Assembly: GCA_013141385.1 (NCBI GenBank)
Contig: JABFRB010000012.1
Location: 19,956-83,955 of the forward strand
From: Bacteroidales bacterium
Lineage (GTDB): Bacteria; Bacteroidota; Bacteroidia; Bacteroidales; Tenuifilaceae
Direction of reading: 5' to 3'
DNA length: 64,000 bases
The notes below the pieces were generated by a model. It was not told where the DNA came from, made no database searches, and worked only from the letters and a program-made list of their open reading frames with translations. A program made the translations under genes and the position numbers. Positions 37,958-45,185 of the stretch are shown here, piece after piece. The stretch's first letter is position 1, and each line of letters begins with the position of its first letter.

Positions 37958-39352
37958 CTATTGATTATAATTAGGATTTGTTGCTTTAGAATTACGAATT
38001 TTTTTGAATCGAGATCCTACAAAATTGCTTTGATTTGTAACTGTTATCAATCTTGGGATTTTAAATTCAGGGAAGTAATTCTGACATTTCTCAATTACCC
38101 TTTTCTTAAAAATAGCGATTTCTTCATCCTTCTCCAAGACAAATTCTGCCCATACTATTTTTCCTGTTATCGGGTTATTTTTACCTCTAACAACCACATC
38201 TCTAACATTATCAATTGTAAGTAAGAAATTTTCTATCTCAGCAGGAAAAACTTTTTCACCAGCAACGTTAATAATTTCTGATTCCCTTCCCAGAATTCTA
38301 TAATACTCACCATCCACCTCCACTCTGTCACCTGTATTATACCAACCATCTTTATCAAAAGGATTTTCAGCATTTAAATATCCCAGCATGGCCTGCCTAC
38401 TTTTAATCCATAGTACATCGTTCTTGATCTTTATTTCCGAACCATTTCCTCCAATCTTCATCCAATTCGATTGAGAATCTTTCGACTTAGTAGAAAATAC
38501 GCCCATCTCAGATAGCCCATATGTTTGTTTCAATTGTATGCAAGGAAATATTTCGCTTAAGTTTGTCAAAGTTGAATGTGGCATCATTTCAGAACCGTAA
38601 GCAATTAGTTTCAATGATGACAAGTTATAATTTTTATAGACATTTGACATTAGCAGCATATTAAGAAAAGAGGGAGTTGTAGGAAGTAATTCCACAGAAT
38701 ATTTTTCAATGCAGCGGCAAATATCCTCAACCTGTCTTGAGGGCGTTGTCACAATAGTTCCGCCACTTAAAATCACCAAAAATAAAGTGTCCAACCCTCC
38801 TATATGATCAAACTTTAAAAACAGCAGTGTTTTATAAGGTTTCCTTATCTTATCCCTATACTTCTCAATCATACGACTATAATCTAACAGAACAGCTTTA
38901 CTTTTCCCTGTACTACCTGATGTATAAATTACAAAACCTGCTGTGCCATTAAAGAGCATAGATTGCATCAGGGGATGCATCTGTTTATTACTACTATTAT
39001 AAGTCTGGCAATTTATAGTATTGACATTAATTTCTTCAGTATTGGTAATAGTAATTAACTTATTAGCAAAAGCGGTATCTAACCGTTCTTCAAATAAACT
39101 TTGATCATCCAGAGATAACGGAATTATTATACAAGCAGTTTCCAATAATGCCTGAACAAGAGCTACTACATCAATATGATAATCTGACACTAATCCCACA
39201 CGATCCCCTGCTTTAATATCCCATTTCTGAAGTACTTGATGCCAGTCATCAATCTTTTGCAAAAACTCAGAATATGTAACAGAACCCGTTTCATTGACAG
39301 CAATTACTTGCTGATCAAAATGTCGAAAACGATCTCTTACCCAATTCATCAT
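37958..39352 (-). CDS. AMP-forming acyl-CoA/acyl-ACP ligase (probable starter-unit activation)
   Basis: A 464-residue adenylate-forming enzyme. Signature motifs visible: the P-loop YTSGSTGKSKA near residue 138, TYGLSEMG near 279, YNTGDR near 331 and RESEIINVAGEKVFPAEIE near 355. The C-terminal catalytic segment reads GSRFKKIR, a loose match to the usual PRTxxGKIxR, with a Lys still available. At 464 residues it is shorter than typical acyl-CoA ligases (about 500-550). Its start has the strongest ribosome binding site in the window. With the SDR and ACP that follow, it most likely activates a carboxylic acid starter and loads it onto the ACP for PKS-B. The substrate cannot be read from the sequence. 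Confidence 0.88.
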   Translation of the reverse strand: MMNWVRDRFRHFDQQVIAVNETGSVTYSEFLQKIDDWHQVLQKWDIKAGDRVGLVSDYHIDVVALVQALLETACIIIPLSLDDQSLFEERLDTAFANKLITITNTEEINVNTINCQTYNSSNKQMHPLMQSMLFNGTAGFVIYTSGSTGKSKAVLLDYSRMIEKYRDKIRKPYKTLLFLKFDHIGGLDTLFLVILSGGTIVTTPSRQVEDICRCIEKYSVELLPTTPSFLNMLLMSNVYKNYNLSSLKLIAYGSEMMPHSTLTNLSEIFPCIQLKQTYGLSEMGVFSTKSKDSQSNWMKIGGNGSEIKIKNDVLWIKSRQAMLGYLNAENPFDKDGWYNTGDRVEVDGEYYRILGRESEIINVAGEKVFPAEIENFLLTIDNVRDVVVRGKNNPITGKIVWAEFVLEKDEEIAIFKKRVIEKCQNYFPEFKIPRLITVTNQSNFVGSRFKKIRNSKATNPNYNQ

Positions 39353-39359
39353 TTATAAT

Positions 39360-39368
39360 CCTCCTTTT
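39360..39368 (-). promoter_or_regulatory. Strong Shine-Dalgarno AAAAGGAGG before the AMP-ligase
   Basis: A full anti-16S match stands 7 bases before the ATG at 39352. It decides for the first of two adjacent ATGs. Such strong sites are uncommon in Bacteroidota and in this window. Confidence 0.75.
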
Positions 39369-39555
39369 GATTATAGTCTTACCTAAACTTTAAAACTCAA
39401 CTTGATTGTGAACACATTTGCGAAACATCATTATGCCTTAACTAAGGAATTGTTAACTTTCAAATTGAAATTTACATTATCATAATGATTAATAGGCTGA
39501 ATTCAACTCACTAATGCAACTTTTTTTATAGTCTATAAGACAAAGATTTGGTTTA

Positions 39556-39611
39556 TTGAAACGGGAATAACTTTCGGTAAATAATTGGTAGAAAGTTATT
39601 TTCCGTTTCAA
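39556..39611. terminator. Long inverted repeat, possible terminator or antitermination target
   Basis: The left arm (39556-39575) and right arm (39591-39611) pair over about 20 bp with one extra base, around a 15-base loop. The element lies about 100 bp after the stop of the second START-like gene. No U-run follows the stem on either strand, so it is not a textbook intrinsic terminator. It may stop transcription with help, protect an RNA end, or bind a regulator. Confidence 0.55.
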
Positions 39612-39714
39612 CAAATTATCATTATCATCATATGTTTTTGAATTTCATTGAAATAAAAAGTTGCGTTAATTACTTGAATTTAGGTAGTATGAAAACACTT
39701 TCGTTTACAAAACA

Positions 39715-40479
39715 TTACTTTTTATTAATCCCCCATTCTTCTACAAAATCATACTTTACTTTTAGATATTTTTCTTTATTCAATTTTTCTGAAAACTCAG
39801 ACATATACTTGTAGTTTTGCTCAGCACCAAAGAAATTGATTAACAAATCAAAAAATAATCCTCCCATCGAAACATCTTGATAATAGTCGATTTCAAATTC
39901 TCCATTCTCCAGAGGGGTATATTTCCACCAATTGTGCATATGCGATAAACGAATACGACCCTCATTTAGTGGAATTCTATTGGGATAAGCCATAACATCT
40001 GTACAGACTATTTTATTTTGCTTATCTATGGATATTTGAGATCTCATTATTATTTCACTGTTTGAGAACAGAGGAAGCATTTTATATTCATACATTACAG
40101 TATTGGCCATAGATTTTGTATTAAATGGATCGATAACTTTAAAAGCGACACAACCAGGAGCCCAATCAGTGAGGTCTTCTTCATAATGTTCATTTTCTAT
40201 AAGCCCTGCTATGATTTGATTCATCGTACAATTCACACGAAAATTAGCCTTAAAATTCTTAACACGAGAACCGGGGAATTTTAAAGAGTAAATTTTCACC
40301 CCATTCCTATCAATATCTAATTTCCATTTATTTGAACCAGATAAGATCCATCCCCAGTAGAATAAGGTAATAATAATGATAAGAGATGATATGCCATATA
40401 ATAAAAACCTTAGAACCTTTTTGATCCTATTTTTTTTTCGGGGTTTAGGTGTTGCGCTTGTAGTCTCCATTTTTTCCAT
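39715..40479 (-). CDS. Membrane-anchored START/SRPBCC-like lipid-binding protein (second paralog)
   Basis: A 254-residue protein with a basic N-terminus, one transmembrane segment (about residues 25-47), then a soluble domain. The domain opens with a WKLDIDRNGVKIYSL segment, the typical beginning of START-domain proteins, followed by WAPGC and a GGLFFDLLINFFG segment near the C-terminal helix. START domains bind lipids or other hydrophobic ligands in a helix-grip fold. It is paralogous to the gene just upstream (40584-41330). A second ATG three codons in (40470) is an equally good start. With the exporter genes nearby it may carry a hydrophobic polyketide or lipid in the envelope; that role is inferred. 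Confidence 0.75.
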   Translation of the reverse strand: MEKMETTSATPKPRKKNRIKKVLRFLLYGISSLIIIITLFYWGWILSGSNKWKLDIDRNGVKIYSLKFPGSRVKNFKANFRVNCTMNQIIAGLIENEHYEEDLTDWAPGCVAFKVIDPFNTKSMANTVMYEYKMLPLFSNSEIIMRSQISIDKQNKIVCTDVMAYPNRIPLNEGRIRLSHMHNWWKYTPLENGEFEIDYYQDVSMGGLFFDLLINFFGAEQNYKYMSEFSEKLNKEKYLKVKYDFVEEWGINKK

Positions 40480-40583
40480 CAGGTTTAGTAATTTAATTAA
40501 TTATTTATATATCAGTTACACTGACCGTGCTTTAACCAATTTGTCTTTCCAAAAAATAATAATTAGAAAAGTATTAACATATG

Positions 40584-41330
40584 TTATTCATGAATCGCAA
40601 CTTCTTTATTCAATTCCTCTATGAAATCATATTTTATATTTTGGTATTTTTCTTTATTTAGCAATTTTGGAAGTTGATCATGAAACATTGTATACAGTCC
40701 GTTAGCTCCAGCTAAATTCATTGGAAATTCAGGAAATAAACCACCCATACTAAAGTCTTGTAATAATTCCATTTCAACCTCACCGTTTTCATGAGGAGTA
40801 AATTTCCAACGATTATGCACCTCTTTTGCACGAACATAGCCTTCATTTAAGGGTATCTTGCTCGGAGCCGCAAAAACATCTACTACTACAACTTTACTTT
40901 CTTTGTCCTGAGTTACTTGTGTTGTAGTAATAAGTTCTCTGGGAGAGAAAGGGAAAATCATATCAAATTTCCATAGCACAGTCTCATAATGTGCCGTTGG
41001 ATTCCATGGCTCTATAACCTTAACGTCAGTACAATTGGGAAACCATTCTTTGGCATTTTCAAGGCTATTATCCATTATAAACAATGCTACAAGGTGACTC
41101 AATGAGTATTTAACATTAACAGTAGCCCTAAATTTTTTAACACTAACACCTGGCGTTTTTAAAGAATATACTTTCACTCCATTTTTGTCTTTTTCCAATT
41201 TCCATTGATTAGATCCAGATGAAATCCAAATCAACTTCCATACGACTATTAAAACTATAAGAGACGATGTTCCAAACAATAAATACTTAAAAAATTTCTT
41301 AAGTTTAGTTTTTGAGTTTGCAGTTTCCAT
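40584..41330 (-). CDS. Membrane-anchored START/SRPBCC-like lipid-binding protein (first paralog)
   Basis: A 248-residue protein with the same plan as its neighbour: a Lys-rich N-terminus, one transmembrane helix (about 16-35), then a START-like domain beginning SGSNQWKLEKDKNGVKVYSLK and including WFPNC, IPLNEGYVRAKEVHNRW and SMGGLFPEFPMNLAG. The two proteins share these landmarks in the same order, so they arose by tandem duplication. The orientation expected is a cytoplasmic N-terminus with the domain on the periplasmic side. It lies 82 bp after the GMC oxidoreductase and 104 bp before its paralog. The ligand is unknown. Confidence 0.75.
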   Translation of the reverse strand: METANSKTKLKKFFKYLLFGTSSLIVLIVVWKLIWISSGSNQWKLEKDKNGVKVYSLKTPGVSVKKFRATVNVKYSLSHLVALFIMDNSLENAKEWFPNCTDVKVIEPWNPTAHYETVLWKFDMIFPFSPRELITTTQVTQDKESKVVVVDVFAAPSKIPLNEGYVRAKEVHNRWKFTPHENGEVEMELLQDFSMGGLFPEFPMNLAGANGLYTMFHDQLPKLLNKEKYQNIKYDFIEELNKEVAIHE

Positions 41331-41412
41331 ATTTCATTCTAGTTAAATAATTAATTTAGATTTTCATGTACATTCTCATTCAACCAATTAGACTTTAATT
41401 GATTTGGTGTTT

Positions 41413-42690
41413 TTAAAGGGAGGACGACAAGTGTTTAGCTAAATATTTTGCTAAACATATAAGTGTCAAAGTGGGAGATACTCTGTTTTTTTCTGGAATA
41501 ATTGAACCATCACAAACGTAAAGGTTTTTATATTTTGTTTCCAAATTATTATCTAAATCCTCTTGTAACTTAATTACACCAGCCACTTGCCCTGCAGAAA
41601 CAACGGAGCGTATAATATTCTTCGCTCCAGCATTTTTTAAAATTTTCGTAGCTCGTTCTTCTCCAATTTTTATTTTTTCTAATTCTGTCTTAGTCAATTC
41701 TTTGTAAAAATGACCATTTTCCAACATTTTCCCTGCTAGACTATCTTTCACTTTCACTCCCACACCAATACTACTAGTAAAGGAGTTGTAATGTTTAATC
41801 CTTAAAGTAGCAATTGTCAGCATTTTATAGAAAAATCGATTAAGGTTTCCATCTGCGATAGCAATATCATCCTGAAAATCAGAACTCATGCTTCCCAGAA
41901 AGGATTCTTTACCCTTCAACCCAGGAATAATACCCAACATGGCAAAACCAGGATCGCAATAAAATCCATCTTTCCCAATATCTTTTAATCCGCTATCCTT
42001 GAGTATTTTTGGAGAGGACAGCACCCCTGAAGCAAGAACAATCTTTGTTCCATAGGCCTGACAAACTTCAGATCCGATCATACCACTTTTAAGCTTGTAC
42101 TCTACACCGATTGCCTTATTGTTCTCAATAATTATCTTATGAACTGTGGCTCGATTTATCAGTGTTGCTCCCTCGTTAACAGCATCCTCAACATAACTCT
42201 TAGCCCTCCATTTTGCCTCAAAGGAATAACTATTGGCACACTTAGATAAATCGATGAGCATTAAGTGTTTCTCCCAAGAATATCCCAGTTCTATGGCACT
42301 TTCTTTCAACTTTATCGACTGTGCTCCTAGAAACTCATCTGGCAATTGAACAAGAGGTAGTTCATTTTTAGCTTCTTCAAGTGCTTTCGAAAGATCGATA
42401 CCAAATGATGTATAAGTATCTAAAGGTGGTAATTCAGCAACGGCAAAATAAATACCTGTGGAACCCCCGGTCGTAATTGCCCTCATCGTTTGTAATTTCC
42501 CGCCAACAGAAACTCGATTGGAAATAGTTGCAAGCGTCAAAAAATCTTCTTTGAGCGGAACATTACTCCCTCGTTCAAGAATCAACACTTTTTTCTTTTT
42601 TCTACTTAACTCTCTAGCAATGGTTGCTCCACAAGTTCCTGAACCAACAACAATTACATCGTATTCATTTTTTTTTGATGTGTTTTTCAT
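41413..42690 (-). CDS. GMC-type FAD-dependent oxidoreductase
   Basis: I start this at the ATG at 42690, giving 425 residues, because the frame's 5' extension begins only with a TTG (42729) and the dinucleotide fold follows at once: YDVIVVGSGTCGATIAREL with GxGxxG and an acidic LILERG end. FAD-binding segments typical of the family follow (TTGGSTGIYFA; LASGVLSSPKIL) and the C-terminal NLYVCDGSIIPE...SPTLT block matches GMC enzymes. The usual C-terminal His-containing motif reads SAGQVAGV, without His, so the chemistry may differ from a standard alcohol oxidase. It has no signal peptide and is probably cytosolic. It lies between the exporter genes and START genes and is a candidate for oxidising the polyketide. 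Confidence 0.82.
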   Translation of the reverse strand: MKNTSKKNEYDVIVVGSGTCGATIARELSRKKKKVLILERGSNVPLKEDFLTLATISNRVSVGGKLQTMRAITTGGSTGIYFAVAELPPLDTYTSFGIDLSKALEEAKNELPLVQLPDEFLGAQSIKLKESAIELGYSWEKHLMLIDLSKCANSYSFEAKWRAKSYVEDAVNEGATLINRATVHKIIIENNKAIGVEYKLKSGMIGSEVCQAYGTKIVLASGVLSSPKILKDSGLKDIGKDGFYCDPGFAMLGIIPGLKGKESFLGSMSSDFQDDIAIADGNLNRFFYKMLTIATLRIKHYNSFTSSIGVGVKVKDSLAGKMLENGHFYKELTKTELEKIKIGEERATKILKNAGAKNIIRSVVSAGQVAGVIKLQEDLDNNLETKYKNLYVCDGSIIPEKNRVSPTLTLICLAKYLAKHLSSSL

Positions 42691-42819
42691 ATCTTTCAAA
42701 TATTTTTCATAATTGAACAAAAAAGACAACTTTCACTATTTTACGATAGACACTATACTGACTATGGTGCTAAATTTCACCAATCAATGATTATTTTATA
42801 AAGTCTAATGTATTATTAA

Positions 42820-44238
42820 TTAAAACTGATATTGAATTTTAAATGCAACTTGTTTTTGATCGCGATAATTCCAAAACATGCTCTTATTGTCATCAGTGAG
42901 AGGAATGATTGTATCAAAAAATAAAGAAAAATGATCATTCAATTTATAGGAAGTTGACAAATAATTAAAAAAAGCATTGTATGGACCCGTGCACATTGTT
43001 ATCCAATATATAGCTAAATTATCATTTAATAATTGCTTGCTCATTATCAGCACAAGCATATAAGTATTTTTTTTTATCTGAATCTCACGGTTCCAATCAT
43101 TTACATGATAGTTTGCCGCTTCCAAACTTAAGGTAAAAGTACTACTAGGATTGTATTCAAATCCAAGTGACGCATCAACATTATTCCTTTTCACAATTTG
43201 AAAAGCTGAATTGTTATAAGCTTTTTTAGACTTCAATGCAACTTCACCCTTCATAAGGAAATTTCCTATAGCATAATTAAAAGTAACTCCACCTATATAA
43301 TAACGTATCTTGCTTTTAGAAATCAGGCTAGGGTTATCCATGCTATATGCGTATTCATTATCAATTAAACTGGCGGACATAATACTAATATCACTTCTTC
43401 CAAAGGTCTTCTTCCATCTCATTCCATATTCAAAATTATTTTTATTCTGTGCTTTATCCCGATATTCCACTGCGTCATTAAAAGAATCAAAATAATAATA
43501 ATCCCCCTTTAAGGGATGCTTACTGAAAGAAGGATAAGGGTTGAAAAAAAAATTAAAGTCTCCAAATGGTAAATACTGATCGATAGTTAGCATCGGCTGA
43601 CCTATTCTCATTGTTTCAGGTGAAATAATAAGTGGTTCTCGATAATCCATGGGTGTTAGTACATCTGTAACTGCGGCTAAATCAGATTCACCCCAAACAG
43701 GTACCTGAATTCCTGCCTTAATACTTGTTTTTCCAAAACTAGTTTGCAGGTACGCTTCCCTCATTTTTATGTCAAAAGCCTCATTAGTTACAAGATGTTT
43801 ATCATTAACCCAAAGTAATGCCTCTCGGGAACGGTGATCATTTTTCCAAAAAATTGCTAACCTAGAATCAAATTTCAGGAAAACATTATCGAGATAGAAT
43901 TTCGAATATTCCAATTGAATCGAAGATCTATTATTTTTTACTCCATCAGGACTTGTAGCTTTATAAGCCACTTCGTGCTTTAACGTTACACGCATAGGAT
44001 CGAAAACATTCGACACCCAAAAAGAAGGAACAGAATCTTTCTCATCAAACTTTTCTCTTGATGGCTTTTCACCAAACCCAAAATCATTTTCATAAGGAGT
44101 CTGAGAAATTTTTGTCGTATCGATTTCTCTAGAAATCACAATTACTGCAGTATCAGCCTCATTAGGAGTTTGGTTGGCTTTTGCAATAAAAAGAAATCCA
44201 AATGAAATAATGAAAATAATATAAAGTACTCTTCTCAC
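42820..44238 (-). CDS. Outer-membrane beta-barrel protein (DUF1302-like), probable exporter partner
   Basis: A 472-residue protein with an N-terminal signal peptide (RRVLYIIFIISFGFLFIAKA). The body is rich in alternating aromatic/hydrophobic strands, and it ends in KIQYQF with a terminal Phe, the usual barrel-assembly signal. It follows the RND transporter and LolA-like gene with 37 bp spacing. RND (MMPL), LolA-like and DUF1302 genes are known to occur together, so I read it as the outer-membrane part of that system. The barrel is confident; the DUF1302 label rests on architecture and neighbours and could be wrong. Confidence 0.72.
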   Translation of the reverse strand: MRRVLYIIFIISFGFLFIAKANQTPNEADTAVIVISREIDTTKISQTPYENDFGFGEKPSREKFDEKDSVPSFWVSNVFDPMRVTLKHEVAYKATSPDGVKNNRSSIQLEYSKFYLDNVFLKFDSRLAIFWKNDHRSREALLWVNDKHLVTNEAFDIKMREAYLQTSFGKTSIKAGIQVPVWGESDLAAVTDVLTPMDYREPLIISPETMRIGQPMLTIDQYLPFGDFNFFFNPYPSFSKHPLKGDYYYFDSFNDAVEYRDKAQNKNNFEYGMRWKKTFGRSDISIMSASLIDNEYAYSMDNPSLISKSKIRYYIGGVTFNYAIGNFLMKGEVALKSKKAYNNSAFQIVKRNNVDASLGFEYNPSSTFTLSLEAANYHVNDWNREIQIKKNTYMLVLIMSKQLLNDNLAIYWITMCTGPYNAFFNYLSTSYKLNDHFSLFFDTIIPLTDDNKSMFWNYRDQKQVAFKIQYQF

Positions 44239-44275
44239 AGTTACAGTTGTCTTAAAAATTCAATATGAATACTTT

Positions 44276-45163
44276 CTATTTCAAATATGCCCTGATTTCT
44301 TTCAGATTTCTTTCCCTATAAGCAAAGTCGGTAAGACTTCTTTGGGTTAAAAACTCATCGGGTATCTTCATATTATATGCAACTGCCACCATTTCCATAA
44401 TGGAAACCCTATGAGTGAAAAGGTTGTTCATTGTTATTTTTCTTGCAAGCCACACATTATCAATTTGCTCAATATCATCAAAAGTTTCCTGTTTATAGAG
44501 ATTTCTATTGCGATCATATAGATTCTCTTTTATAATTATGAATCTCTCTTTATCCACCCAAGATACTATTTTACCGTATTTTGTTTTTAGTGCCTTTTCT
44601 TGAGTAGGAATTGATTCTATGATCCAAACCGAACGATTATTATAAATAGTTTCTTCAAGAATTTTGTAGGTAAAATCTTTGATTTTTCTATGCTGAGTAT
44701 CTTCAATAGAAAACTCCGATCCAAAAAAGCTCCCGCTCTCATCACTACCCTCACTACTTGATATCATGCGCTTTACTTTACCAAATGATGGCAAGTATAA
44801 CCATGTATCGTTATCTTTATTTGAAGCATCGTATTCATATGTTAGCATACCTATTCCCTTATCACTAATCGGCTCAAGCATGTTAGCAAGGGATCGGGAA
44901 TCTCTTTTGTTTTCACCATAATCCTTACTGACATATTCCAATATTTTAATTCTCGGTTCTCCTGAAAAACGCATTTCCCTCTCTTTGATAATATATTTGC
45001 CTATGGACAATTTTATCTTGGCAATTGACGAATTAGAAGACTCGTAAAATACTTTATCACATTTTATTACTATATCCAAAGCCGATTGAGCTAAGATTAA
45101 AGATGGCAGCATAAAAAACAATGCTGGCAAAACCATCAAAATAGCACTTTTAAAATGTTTCAT
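44276..45163 (-). CDS. LolA-like outer-membrane lipoprotein-sorting protein
   Basis: A 295-residue secreted protein: signal peptide over residues 1-25 (cleavage near LILAQ-S), then a single LolA-fold beta domain. Landmarks include the DTWLYLPSFGKVKRM segment and GSFFGSEFSIED, which are typical of the LolA-like family found beside RND/MMPL transporters. It has no lipobox Cys. It sits 22 bp after the RND gene and 37 bp before the barrel gene. A periplasmic shuttle for a lipid-like product between inner-membrane pump and outer membrane is the likely role, by inference from family and context. Confidence 0.82.
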   Translation of the reverse strand: MKHFKSAILMVLPALFFMLPSLILAQSALDIVIKCDKVFYESSNSSIAKIKLSIGKYIIKEREMRFSGEPRIKILEYVSKDYGENKRDSRSLANMLEPISDKGIGMLTYEYDASNKDNDTWLYLPSFGKVKRMISSSEGSDESGSFFGSEFSIEDTQHRKIKDFTYKILEETIYNNRSVWIIESIPTQEKALKTKYGKIVSWVDKERFIIIKENLYDRNRNLYKQETFDDIEQIDNVWLARKITMNNLFTHRVSIMEMVAVAYNMKIPDEFLTQRSLTDFAYRERNLKEIRAYLK

Positions 45164-45185
45164 ATTCTCTACTTTAGGTTAGAAT

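Larger units (their letters stand above)
39353..39714. other. 362-bp non-coding gap between START-like gene and AMP-ligase
   Basis: No gene is visible. Besides the large inverted repeat at 39556-39611 it holds a 13-bp palindrome CATTAT-C-ATAATG (39475-39487). I find no TTTG/TAnnTTTG promoter. It probably marks the border between two transcription units or a point of transcription control. Confidence 0.6.

Noticed and set aside
39556..39611. Textbook rho-independent terminator
   Set aside because: The stem is strong but no U-run follows on either strand; kept as an inverted repeat of uncertain role.
42691..42729. Longer GMC oxidoreductase start at 42729
   Set aside because: It begins with TTG and adds 13 residues before the ATG at 42690, which already precedes the FAD fold at a normal distance.
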